This document shows, in pieces, positions 31,274 through 40,603 of a stretch of DNA of 64,000 bases (its first letter is position 1; every line of letters starts with the position of its first letter). The translations under genes and the position numbers were made by a program. This DNA comes from Thermoproteota archaeon. Its GTDB lineage: Archaea; Korarchaeota; JAOZGF01; JAOZFZ01. The notes under the pieces are model-generated. The model searched no databases and had not been told where the DNA came from. It worked only from the letters and a program-made list of their open reading frames with translations. The stretch covers positions 597,249-661,248 of the forward strand of contig JAOZFT010000004.1 of assembly GCA_027492035.1 (NCBI GenBank), written 5' to 3'.

Positions 31274-32422
31274 TTATGGGCTCTTTAAGAATTCTTCAAG
31301 CTCTTCTTCTTCTGCATAAATTAAAGGTACAGGTTCATCAATTTTTCTCCCCGGTTGATAATTAAATTCTTTCCTTGCTTCATTAGTGATGACTGTGAAA
31401 ACCTTTGACAGTTCAATGTCTTCAGGGCAGGCTTGTTCACATAAGCCGCAGTCTATGCATGAAACTCCCATATGAAGCATTCTTCCTAGGTGGAACTGGA
31501 TCTTAGCTTTTATTGAAGGAGTCGTTCCCTCTTCTACGGTCCACTTCAAGTACTTGTTGAAAACGAAGTCGTAGTCTTGTGAATCAAAGAAGCATTCTTT
31601 ACAGAAACAAATGGGGCATGCTTCCATACAGTTTTGACATTTGATGCAGTCTTTAAATATCTCCCTTAATCCCTCAACTCCTTTCACTTCCTCTCTAGAT
31701 TTCAAAACAAATTCATTATACTTCCCCCCTCTTTCTTTGATTATTTCAGTTATTGCTTCTTCCCTCTCTTTATCCCTGTTCGCTGTTAAACCTATCTTTG
31801 CCAGTATTATTTTCCCCTTCTCACTTTTTGCTTCAATGTATAACTTACTACTCTTCCCTATGTAGCCAAGGTTTATGTCTGTGTTTTCAGGTGTAGGTGA
31901 AGCACATATTTTGCAGTATGTTCTGAAGTCTCGGTTCTCCTCTCTTCTAAGGAATGAATCATAAAATTTCTGGTTAGGGTTTTCTCCCTTCTCAACCATT
32001 TCTTTAAATTTTAACACGTGAAATGTGCCGTAGCAGTCAGTACCTATTAAAACTACGTTTTCAAGTTTTATTTGTTCGAGTTTCGTTAACTCAATTACTG
32101 CCTTGACTTCGCAGGGTTTAGCTGTAACTCCTAAAGGTTTGGGTAAAGGGTTGTCCTTTGTTAGTTCAGATAAGTAAGTTGCAACGCTGAACCCTGGAAT
32201 AACTGGTGTGAAAAGATCTATGTTTTCAATTTCTGATTCTTTAGTGACTAATACCCTTCTAATCATTCCCTTCTCTTCCTTTACTTGCGTCAGTAAAGCT
32301 GTAACAACCCTTTTACTGAGCATTTCTTTGAGTACCTTTTTCGCCTCCTCATTTATTTTATCTATTGATTTATTTATTGAAGGTTCCTTACTCATTTCTA
32401 TCTTCCTCTGAAATTGTCCCAA
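31274..32422 (-). CDS. Coenzyme F420-reducing hydrogenase beta (FrhB)/FdhB-like flavoprotein with two 4Fe-4S clusters
   Basis: LGVTAKPCEVKAVIEL, CIKCQNCMEACPICFCKECFFD, CIDCGLCEQACPEDIEL; likely start at 32395 (MSKEPS). Confidence 0.83.
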   Translation of the reverse strand: MGQFQRKIEMSKEPSINKSIDKINEEAKKVLKEMLSKRVVTALLTQVKEEKGMIRRVLVTKESEIENIDLFTPVIPGFSVATYLSELTKDNPLPKPLGVTAKPCEVKAVIELTKLEQIKLENVVLIGTDCYGTFHVLKFKEMVEKGENPNQKFYDSFLRREENRDFRTYCKICASPTPENTDINLGYIGKSSKLYIEAKSEKGKIILAKIGLTANRDKEREEAITEIIKERGGKYNEFVLKSREEVKGVEGLREIFKDCIKCQNCMEACPICFCKECFFDSQDYDFVFNKYLKWTVEEGTTPSIKAKIQFHLGRMLHMGVSCIDCGLCEQACPEDIELSKVFTVITNEARKEFNYQPGRKIDEPVPLIYAEEEELEEFLKSP

Positions 32423-32861
32423 GTTTCTTTAAAGGGTTTTCACCTAGTTCCTTTATTTCTTCAGAAAACTTCTTCACTATCTCAGCATATTTCCCGCCTT
32501 CTGAAGCAGAAATCCATTCCAATTTAACCCTGTCTTCTTCTAGGTTTAAAGCCCTTAACATTGCTTTCAAAAGCCTGTATCTTTGATAAGCAAAGAAGTT
32601 TCCTCTCCTGTAATGGCAGTCACCTGGATGGCAGCCTGCAATCAAAACTCCGTCAGCTCCATCCAGCAAAGCCCTTAAAACATAAACAGGATCAACCTTA
32701 CCTGAACACGGAACCCTTATGGTGGCTATTGTGGGGGGATACTTTATCCTGCTTGTACCTGCTAAATCTGCACCTACATAGGCACACCATCTACAAAGAA
32801 AACCAACAATTGAAGGATTAAAATCATCCTCTCCACAACTTTCCTTCTTTTTTTTACTCAT
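32388..32861 (-). CDS. F420-non-reducing hydrogenase iron-sulfur subunit (MvhD-like)
   Basis: FLCRWCAYVGADLAGTSRIKYPPTIATIRVPCSGKVDPVYVLRALLDGADGVLIAGCHPGDCHYRRGN. Confidence 0.92.
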   Translation of the reverse strand: MSKKKKESCGEDDFNPSIVGFLCRWCAYVGADLAGTSRIKYPPTIATIRVPCSGKVDPVYVLRALLDGADGVLIAGCHPGDCHYRRGNFFAYQRYRLLKAMLRALNLEEDRVKLEWISASEGGKYAEIVKKFSEEIKELGENPLKKLGTISEEDRNE

Positions 32862-32878
32862 TTTTCTCCATCTCTTTT

Positions 32879-34846
32879 TTAGGGATAAGAGGTTAAACCT
32901 TCCAACTCCAAAAAAACCTGTTTGTGAGTGTATCCTTTATGCTGGATAGCTCCTGACCTGCAAGCGGCTGAACATGCTCCACAACCTTTGCAAAGTTCTT
33001 CCTGAACCACAGCAGTCTTTTTCTCTTCATCGAAAGTTATTGCTTCAAATGGACAAACTGAAATGCATGCTTTACATCCCGAACAAATTTCTTCGTTCAC
33101 TTCAGCTGTGAAAGCTTCAATTTCATATTCTCCTCTATCTATAAGTGACAATGCTTGAGCTGCAGCAGCTGATGCCTGTGCAACTGTGTCAGGAATATCT
33201 TTAGGTCCTTGACATGTCCCTGCTATAAAAATTCCGTCATTTGCTGTTGAAACAGGAGCTAATTTTGGGTGCTTCTCTAAAAAAAATCCGTCATTGCTTA
33301 AATTAAGTGAAAACAATTTAGCAACTTCTTTACTGTCTTTTCTAGGTTCTAAAGCAACAGCTAAAACAACCATGTCAACAGGTATGCGTTTCACGGTTCC
33401 AAGTAAGGTGTCTTCAAACTGAACTATCAACTTTCCTTCTTCTTCAGGTTTTTCAGCTACATCTGTTACCTCGGCAACCTTACCCCTTATGAAAGTCACT
33501 CCTTCACTTAAAACCCTCCTGTAAAATTCTTCATACCCTTTACCAAAGGCCCTTATGTCAATGTAGAACTCATAAATTTTTGCGTCAGGTATTTCCTCTT
33601 TAATAAGGTGGGCGATTTTCATTGAGTACATACAGCAAACCCTTGAACAATACTCGTGGAAATTCTTATCTCTACTTCCTACACAGTGAATTATGGCTAC
33701 GGTTTCAGGTTCCTTACCGTTTTTCAAAAGTATCTTTCCGACCGTAGGGCCTGAGGGACTGCAAAGTCTCTCAAACTCCAAACTTGTGATTACATTATCT
33801 AAAACTCCGTAACCATATTGGGGCATAACAGAAGGGTCAAAAACATCATAACCTGTGGCTACAATTATTGCTCCAACCTTAACCTCAACTATTTCATTCT
33901 TCTGTTCAAAATTAATGGCTTTAGCTGGGCAAAGTTTTTCACATGCTTTACATATTCCTTTAGTGAAGAAGAGGCAGTGTTCAGTATCTATAACTGGCAC
34001 ATTAGGCACAGCTTGAGGAAATGGTGTGTAAATAGCTTTCCTCATCCCTAACTTCATATCAAACTCGTTAGGAACCTTCACTGGACATTTAGCCTGGCAA
34101 GTACCACACCCTGTACATTTGTCAACATCCACAAACCTAGCTTTCTTCTTTATTTTCACGATGTAATTGCCTACAAACCCTGAAACATCCACAACTTCGC
34201 TGTAAGTTAAAAGTTCAATGTTTTCATGCTGCCCCACAGCAGACATTTTAGGTGTTAAAATACAGGATGAACAATCCAGTGTAGGGAATGTTTTATCTAA
34301 TTGGGCCATGTGTCCTCCTATACTTGGTTCTTTTTCCACTAAATACACTTTCCTTCCTGCATCTGCCACTGTCAAAGCTGCTTCAATTCCAGCTATCCCT
34401 CCACCCACCACCAAAACAGCAGGTGTAACCGGAACCTTCCTTGTTTTTAATGGAACATGTTGCTTTACTCTATTTATTCCGGCGACAACAAGCTTTATCG
34501 CTTTCTCAGTCGCTTTTTCGCGGTTATCATGAACCCATGAACACTGCTCCCTAATGTTAACGTGTTGGTAAAGGAAAGGACTTAATCCAGCACTTTCACA
34601 AACTTTTTTAAAAGTTTTTTCATGCAGTAAAGGGGAGCATGAGGCAACAACTACCGAGTTTAAACCGTATCTCTTTATGTCCTCCCTAATTAAGTCCTGG
34701 CCCGGGTCTGAACACATATATAAGTAATGTTTAGCTACAACCACTCCTTCAATAGAAGAAACGGTTTCAGTAACTTTTTCAACATCAACAGTTGCTGCGA
34801 TGTTGTTTCCACAATGACAAATATAGACCCCGATCCTTCTATTCAT
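32879..34846 (-). CDS. hdrA: CoB-CoM heterodisulfide reductase subunit A-like flavoprotein
   Basis: GVYICHCGNNIAATVDVEKV, VVGGGIAGIEAALTVADAGRKVYLVEKEPSIGGHMAQLDKTFPTLDCS, four 4Fe-4S motifs; 655 aa. Confidence 0.94.
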   Translation of the reverse strand: MNRRIGVYICHCGNNIAATVDVEKVTETVSSIEGVVVAKHYLYMCSDPGQDLIREDIKRYGLNSVVVASCSPLLHEKTFKKVCESAGLSPFLYQHVNIREQCSWVHDNREKATEKAIKLVVAGINRVKQHVPLKTRKVPVTPAVLVVGGGIAGIEAALTVADAGRKVYLVEKEPSIGGHMAQLDKTFPTLDCSSCILTPKMSAVGQHENIELLTYSEVVDVSGFVGNYIVKIKKKARFVDVDKCTGCGTCQAKCPVKVPNEFDMKLGMRKAIYTPFPQAVPNVPVIDTEHCLFFTKGICKACEKLCPAKAINFEQKNEIVEVKVGAIIVATGYDVFDPSVMPQYGYGVLDNVITSLEFERLCSPSGPTVGKILLKNGKEPETVAIIHCVGSRDKNFHEYCSRVCCMYSMKIAHLIKEEIPDAKIYEFYIDIRAFGKGYEEFYRRVLSEGVTFIRGKVAEVTDVAEKPEEEGKLIVQFEDTLLGTVKRIPVDMVVLAVALEPRKDSKEVAKLFSLNLSNDGFFLEKHPKLAPVSTANDGIFIAGTCQGPKDIPDTVAQASAAAAQALSLIDRGEYEIEAFTAEVNEEICSGCKACISVCPFEAITFDEEKKTAVVQEELCKGCGACSAACRSGAIQHKGYTHKQVFLELEGLTSYP

Positions 34847-35021
34847 ACCTGAACCCCTTTCTCCTCAATTGAAAAAAGAAGTTTTAAAAGGAAACTCTTT
34901 TAAAGAGTTATTGAACAAAAACCCTTTCCAATATAAACCTTTTATATTTAAAAATACTTCCCCCTGATTCTCTTCACTTTAAGAATTTAAAAGGTAGGAG
35001 CTTCTTTAGTAGGGGGTAACT

Positions 35022-36140
35022 TTGGCTTTCTTTGATGAATTGTTGAAAGAGTTCCCTGTTAAAAAGAAACTGGTTTACTTAAACAACGCTTCTGTTTCAC
35101 CTCTCCCAGTAAGGGTTTTTAATGCAATGAAGAAATTTTATTTGGAAAGAATAGTTTCAGGTGACTTAGCTTGGGAGGAATGGATAGAGAAAGTTGAGGA
35201 AACACGTAAACTTGCTGCGAAACTAATAGACTCCAAACCTGAGGAAATAGCTTTCATTAAAAACACAACAGAAGGAATAAATATAGTGGCTAATGGTTTA
35301 AATTGGAAAAGAGGAGATAAAGTAATTACTAGCGACTTAGAATTCACAAGTAACTTTTATCCCTGGATCAAACTTAGATCTAAAGGGGTTAGGGTAACTG
35401 TTGTTTCTCACAAACCTAACGGAGAAATTTCTTTAGATGAAATAGAAAGAAGAATTGACAACTACACAAAAATTGTTGCTTTAAGCCATGTACAATATGG
35501 TAACGGTTTCAGAGTTAATTTAAGAAGGTTAAGAGAAATAACTCAGGGGAAATGTTATCTCTTCCTTGACGCTATCCAATCACTTGGGGCAGTAAAAGTT
35601 TATTCTGACCTTTGTGACTTCCTTTCAGCTGGAAGCTACAAATGGTTGTTAGCTCCTTTCGGAACAGGTATACTTTACGTGAACAAAGAAGTTGAATTAA
35701 ATCCTTCATACATTGGATGGGCCAGTGTAGAAGATCCTTTCTCGCTTTCACCTGAACTTAAACTTGCTAAATCAGCTAGGAAATTTGAGATAGGGAACCA
35801 GGATTATTCAGCAATTTATGGTTTAAACGAAGCTTTGAAATTTATTTTAACGTTGGATCCTGTAAAAATTGAGAGAAGAATCCTTGATTTAACGGACATT
35901 CTGGTAACTGAGGCGGAAGAATCAGGGTTAACTCTACAAACTCCTAAAGAAAGATACAAAAGAGCAGGCATAGTGAATATAAAAGTGAAGAACCCTGAAA
36001 AAATCGTTGAGTGGTTAAAAAAGAAAGGAGTAATAATATCTGCAAGAATGAACGGTTTAAGAATTTCTCCTCACTTCTATAATGACGAAAATGAACTGTA
36101 TAAGCTAATAACACTACTGAGAAAAATAATCTTAACTTAA
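35022..36140 (+). CDS. Class V aminotransferase (cysteine desulfurase/SufS-like)
   Basis: YLNNASVSPLP, IKNTTEGINIVANGL, FLDAIQSLGAVKV, SAGSYKWLLAPFGTGILYV (PLP Lys). Confidence 0.88.
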   Translation: MAFFDELLKEFPVKKKLVYLNNASVSPLPVRVFNAMKKFYLERIVSGDLAWEEWIEKVEETRKLAAKLIDSKPEEIAFIKNTTEGINIVANGLNWKRGDKVITSDLEFTSNFYPWIKLRSKGVRVTVVSHKPNGEISLDEIERRIDNYTKIVALSHVQYGNGFRVNLRRLREITQGKCYLFLDAIQSLGAVKVYSDLCDFLSAGSYKWLLAPFGTGILYVNKEVELNPSYIGWASVEDPFSLSPELKLAKSARKFEIGNQDYSAIYGLNEALKFILTLDPVKIERRILDLTDILVTEAEESGLTLQTPKERYKRAGIVNIKVKNPEKIVEWLKKKGVIISARMNGLRISPHFYNDENELYKLITLLRKIILT

Positions 36141-36165
36141 AATTAAAAAAGGAAATTAAACCATT

Positions 36166-37083
36166 TTATCCTATCAGTCTGACTTTTTTTGTCCTTCCTG
36201 AACTGTATCTCTCAATCAGTTTTCTTCTCTCTAAATTTTTCAATATCATAGACATTTTAGCTTTTGAAAAACCTAATCTCTCCCTTAATTCCTGCTGAGT
36301 CACCTCCCCATTAACTCGGATAAGTTCCTCAATAGTTTTTCTTTCATCCTCCTTAAGGACAGTAATAACCTTACTCTTCTGTTTTTTCACAGTAATAAAA
36401 GCAGCTGCACCTATTAAAAGCAATCCAAGAGGTATTAACAACAAATTAATATTAAAAAGTTTCTTTTTAATTTCCACGTGAGGTTCTCCTCCACCGAAGT
36501 CTCTAGGTCCTTTCCATATCACCTTACCTTCCTCAGCGAAATCAGGTGGAGGAATAACTGAGTACATGTTCCATTCTTCTGGAATAACTACTTCAAGTTC
36601 CTCATTTGTAGAAAGGTAATATCCTCCATTAAATACATCTCCCATAACCAGTTTATCATCCACCCTCTTTTGGAAATTGCTCCAAACAAACTTTATTATC
36701 AGCATCCCTACCTTGCCAACTCTGCCCATTGAAACATCAAACTCTTCAATATGCATAGGCCTTTTCGAAACAAGCTCTGCCTTTTTAACAATTTCTTTAA
36801 ATCTTTCTTTCTCTTGGTTTAAAATCAATGATTTGCTTTCGTTGAAGACTTGAAGGTATTTATTAAATGCCTGAACTGTTTCGTTGTTTTCTAAGTAAAA
36901 CCTTGTTTCAATGAACCATTCTGCGCTTCCGTCTTCTTTTAAAGTTATTATCGTCGTCGTTCTCTCTCCCCTTATTTGTGAAAAACCAGGAATTGTAAAT
37001 AGCAAATAATGTAAAGTGAGAAAAAAGGTTAAAAGGATTAGAGTTTCTTTTTTCAAAAGGTTCCCTCGTTCATCTTTAAGCAA
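36166..37083 (-). CDS. Membrane-anchored winged-helix regulator with extracytoplasmic domain
   Basis: N-terminal hydrophobic segment, ectodomain, TM LLLIPLGLLLIGAAAFI, C-terminal wHTH EVTQQELRERLGFSKAKMSMILKNLERRKLIERYSSGRTKKVRL. Confidence 0.8.
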   Translation of the reverse strand: MLKDERGNLLKKETLILLTFFLTLHYLLFTIPGFSQIRGERTTTIITLKEDGSAEWFIETRFYLENNETVQAFNKYLQVFNESKSLILNQEKERFKEIVKKAELVSKRPMHIEEFDVSMGRVGKVGMLIIKFVWSNFQKRVDDKLVMGDVFNGGYYLSTNEELEVVIPEEWNMYSVIPPPDFAEEGKVIWKGPRDFGGGEPHVEIKKKLFNINLLLIPLGLLLIGAAAFITVKKQKSKVITVLKEDERKTIEELIRVNGEVTQQELRERLGFSKAKMSMILKNLERRKLIERYSSGRTKKVRLIG

Positions 37084-37121
37084 GCATACTTCAAAGAAAG
37101 ATAAAAAATTATTTTCTTTCT

Positions 37122-38165
37122 CTAGCTGAATTCATTCCACTTCGAACCACCGGCTGTCTCATTTTCTTCACTAGATTGGTTATTTGTTTTCACCCCTTGC
37201 CCTCTTTTGTTCCCTGAATTTTTATTTTTCCATTTTCCATTCATTTTTTGTTTTGAAGTTTTATTCTTAAAAGCTTTATTACAGGTTTGATTAATGAAAT
37301 TGTTTTCGGATTTATTTCCCTTATTTGATGCTGCTGATTTTTTGAAAGGTGTCTTAGATCTGTTTTGACTTAAGTTTTGGTTTAAGCCAGGGCAAGGCCT
37401 CTTTGAATTGTTTAAAATCGGTAAAGTCATATTCTTCACAGTCTCCATCCATTCCTTGTGCAGTTCCTTCATTTCGTTTCTAAAGTTGAAATTGTTTCTT
37501 AGCAAGATTTCGCAAAGTTTTTTCTGGTTACTGGTTAAATTCTCAGTAAGGTTATGCAGTATCCAACCCAGTTTTTCCGTGTTGTTCAGTAAATTGTGTA
37601 GTCTCCATTTCAGAGCCTCCATCTCTACTACAAACGTTTCTTTAGTTATGTTACCCTCTTGCAAAAGATGTACCAAAGCTAATTTGGATTCTCTTATATC
37701 CTTCAATTCTTCCGCAATTTCTTTATTCCATTCCTTTATGGCGTTAAATTTAGACTGGAAACTCTTGTTAACCAGCAATCTATGCATTCTAATGTATTGT
37801 TTCATGTTCTCAATATGTGCCATCACCACTAAATGGATAAGTAAAGAAAAGCTTTTGCCAAGTGACATATTAGTTAAGTTAGGAAGAGTTACATTTAGAA
37901 TTGACGTATTGAAGAAGGCCTCTGAAAAGTTGAGAAGTGTCAAGTTCAGGGCCCCTGTCAAGTTCCCAGTTAACCCTTCAGAAGTTGAGTTGTCAGAGGA
38001 AGGGGCAGTTTCATTGTCTAAAACAAAACTACCTATATTTTCATCATTAAACAGCGTGTCCAGAGGCACTTTTTGAGAAGTTAAGGAGTATGCAGCTTGG
38101 AAAAGTAATAGGGAACTCATTGCAAAAATTAAGAATTCGGTCCAACCCTTAAATTTTCCATTCAT
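37122..38165 (-). CDS. Secreted or membrane-anchored Asn-rich protein with many N-glycosylation sequons, unknown function
   Basis: Signal-like N-terminus FLIFAMSSLLLFQAAYS; 23 NXS/T sequons in 347 aa; basic Asn/Lys-rich C-terminus. Confidence 0.75.
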   Translation of the reverse strand: MNGKFKGWTEFLIFAMSSLLLFQAAYSLTSQKVPLDTLFNDENIGSFVLDNETAPSSDNSTSEGLTGNLTGALNLTLLNFSEAFFNTSILNVTLPNLTNMSLGKSFSLLIHLVVMAHIENMKQYIRMHRLLVNKSFQSKFNAIKEWNKEIAEELKDIRESKLALVHLLQEGNITKETFVVEMEALKWRLHNLLNNTEKLGWILHNLTENLTSNQKKLCEILLRNNFNFRNEMKELHKEWMETVKNMTLPILNNSKRPCPGLNQNLSQNRSKTPFKKSAASNKGNKSENNFINQTCNKAFKNKTSKQKMNGKWKNKNSGNKRGQGVKTNNQSSEENETAGGSKWNEFS

Positions 38166-38772
38166 TCACTTCACCGTGCCCAAATTACTTCTATAAATTC
38201 CTTTTTAGCTTATTTTACTTATGAAATATTTCTTAAATAACTTTTACGGGTGAATGGTTTAATTTTTTGGAGCAAATTTTTTTTTCAAAGGAACCTCATC
38301 CTCCTCTCTTAATCTAAGGGTTTACAATGGTTTAAAAACAGGTTAAAACAGAAAAAAACAGCAACAAAATTTTGAGAATGAAGGGTAAGTAATAACGGCT
38401 CCACCTGCAGTATTTTATAAAGACATTTATAACGAGGGAATACCTTAGAAAAATCGGACTGAATGATAGGCAAGGTAAAATCAATTCTCTTTGTGAAAGA
38501 AAAAGGAAAAAATAAAGAATGTCAGGAAATCACAAGTGTAAAAAAGGGACATAGACAGGTAAGTGAGGACTCAAAGTAACTTGAGAAAGCTGGCATCTTG
38601 AAACGGATAGGAACAACTGGTAAAAGTGTTTTACTATGCACCTAAAAGGTATCAAAAGAGTTTTCAGGGGAGACTGTTATCATGTGATACTACTGTGAGG
38701 ATGTGAAGCCGGAAGTTAAAGGATGCTGACAATGAATAGATGCTTTTAGAGGGGGAGGAATATGAGATGCAG

Positions 38773-39027
38773 TCATTTTTCAAACTCACATTTTTTTACT
38801 CTCTTAACAGACATGAACCCTAATGAATCCTTTCCTGCATATCTTGGAGAAAGTCTGGACAGTAGGGTAGGAACTAAGCTTTTTTCAACAATATTTCGTG
38901 TGGTGCTTGCTGCTTGAATAGCTATGGCCTTACCGTGCATGTTAAAATCCACCTCTTTTATCTTCATTCTTAAATTTTCCTCTAAACTGTAAGTTTCTGT
39001 CTTTAAAAGGTTAAAAACATTTCTCAC
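38773..39027 (-). CDS. Small hypothetical protein (possibly a gene fragment)
   Basis: 84-aa ORF in a 0.9-kb sparsely coding region; no family recognised. Confidence 0.25.
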   Translation of the reverse strand: MRNVFNLLKTETYSLEENLRMKIKEVDFNMHGKAIAIQAASTTRNIVEKSLVPTLLSRLSPRYAGKDSLGFMSVKRVKKCEFEK

Positions 39028-39105
39028 GTCGATTCTTTACTAGTTCGCTTCTTTTCTACCAGAAAAACCTAAAGAATTTGTAATGTTAAAATAAAATCTG
39101 AAATC

Positions 39106-39636
39106 CTAAACATACCCCATATATCTTCCTTCTTTCCTCATAATGTTTTTAAGGCTTTTATTAAGTTTTTCCTCAAGTCTTTTTTGTCTTCTTGAAATAT
39201 ATAATGGCTCCTTTAAGTAAATCACTGGTCCTTCCAGTAAAGCCGAGTGTTTAATTGGTAAAGAAAGTGAAATAACTGGTTTATTCAATACATTTCTTAT
39301 TATTGAATCTATAGGTTTCTTTTCATGTATGCTTTCAATTATTTTCCTTAGTGTTTTTATGTCTAAGGGCCTGAAACCATAAAAAGGTTTTCCACCTATC
39401 CTTTTCAAAGCTTCTTCACGGCTTCCAACTTTCACTCCCAAACCTAAGGGCTTAGGAATATGGAGACTTTCAACACGGATTTGCCACAAACCTCCTGGGG
39501 ATAAAATGTAAATGTTAGCGAAACCTGTTTCTTCAACATTAACCATTATCTTCCAGCCTTTAGGGTTCCTCATGAACATCGACATTAATCTTTTAAGGAT
39601 TTCTTCCACTGGATACATTTCCATTTCTCCCAACAT
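39106..39636 (-). CDS. Conserved-looking hypothetical protein
   Basis: 176-aa ORF, 9 bp from the downstream end of the DUF167 gene; codon-like composition. Confidence 0.65.
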   Translation of the reverse strand: MLGEMEMYPVEEILKRLMSMFMRNPKGWKIMVNVEETGFANIYILSPGGLWQIRVESLHIPKPLGLGVKVGSREEALKRIGGKPFYGFRPLDIKTLRKIIESIHEKKPIDSIIRNVLNKPVISLSLPIKHSALLEGPVIYLKEPLYISRRQKRLEEKLNKSLKNIMRKEGRYMGYV

Positions 39637-39645
39637 CTCCTTCCC

Positions 39646-39900
39646 TTAAAGTTCAATCACTCCTGCCTCATCAAACTTTATTTTCACAATTTTTTTGCGA
39701 GAAGCCCTTCCTTTCAATATCATTATGTCACTTAGTGGCACTTTAAATTTTTCAGATAATAATTTAAGTAATTCCAAGTTTGCACGTCCCCTTTCAGCTG
39801 GTGATTTCACCTTTGCTACGTACATGTCTCCTTCCTTCCTGATTTCTCTTTTTCTTGAGTTAGGTATAACTGAAACCTCAAAAATCCTTTCTTTGCTCAT
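39646..39900 (-). CDS. DUF167/YggU-family protein
   Basis: VIPNSRKREI...YVAKVKSPAERGRANLELLKLLSEKFKVPLSDIMILKGRASRKKIVKI. Confidence 0.88.
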   Translation of the reverse strand: MSKERIFEVSVIPNSRKREIRKEGDMYVAKVKSPAERGRANLELLKLLSEKFKVPLSDIMILKGRASRKKIVKIKFDEAGVIEL

Positions 39901-40064
39901 GTCTTTCCCTTAATTCCGTTCTTATTTTAAATTAAAAATTTTAATGGGCTACATAGAACTTCAACATTTTTTCCCCTGCAAGGGTTCCTGATAAACTTTT
40001 AAGTTATATGGTTTATTTCCTCTTTCTAAAAAATTTAAAAAGAGAATTTGTTTAAAAAGTCTTT

Positions 40065-40074
40065 GGGGGGGGGG
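40065..40074 (+). repeat. Homopolymeric G10 tract
   Basis: ctttGGGGGGGGGGagttaatGTG; 10 consecutive G ending 7 nt before the GTG at 40082. Confidence 0.95.
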
Positions 40075-40081
40075 AGTTAAT

Positions 40082-40603
40082 GTGAGATGGGTTACCAGAT
40101 CTTTTCCCCATATAGACAGAACAGCTAGTGCTTGGTTAATTAAAAAATTCATTGACCCAGAAGCTGAATTCTATTTCATTAATTGGCCAGAGGAAAGCCT
40201 GAAAGAATGTTACGGCACCCCCTTTGACATCAAAGGCGTGGAACTGGGCCATCACCTTAACAAATGTACTTTCGAAACAATAATGGAAAAATTCGGTGTT
40301 AAGGACCCAATTGTTCAAAAAATAGCTTCACTTGTGCATAAAGCAGACCTTGAAGGTTCCAAGAAAGAAATTCCTGAAGCAAAAGGTATTAAATTGCTGT
40401 TTTCAGGTTTGAGATTGGTTACATCAAGTAATTACGAAACCATTGAAATTGGTTTTAAATTATGGGACGCAGTATATGCTTATTTTCTAAGTAAAGAAGT
40501 TGAAGAGGGACATAAGGAAGAAGTGAGTAGAATGAGTAGAGCTGAAAAACTAAATTTCCTCAGAAGAAAAGTTAAGGAAGTTTTAGAAGGGAAACTTATT
40601 TGA
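40082..40603 (+). CDS. ChrB C-terminal-domain-like protein (chromate resistance family)
   Basis: WVTRSFPHIDRTASAWLIKKFIDPEAEFYFINWPEE...FDIKGVELGHHLNKCTFETIMEKFG. Confidence 0.83.
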   Translation: MRWVTRSFPHIDRTASAWLIKKFIDPEAEFYFINWPEESLKECYGTPFDIKGVELGHHLNKCTFETIMEKFGVKDPIVQKIASLVHKADLEGSKKEIPEAKGIKLLFSGLRLVTSSNYETIEIGFKLWDAVYAYFLSKEVEEGHKEEVSRMSRAEKLNFLRRKVKEVLEGKLI

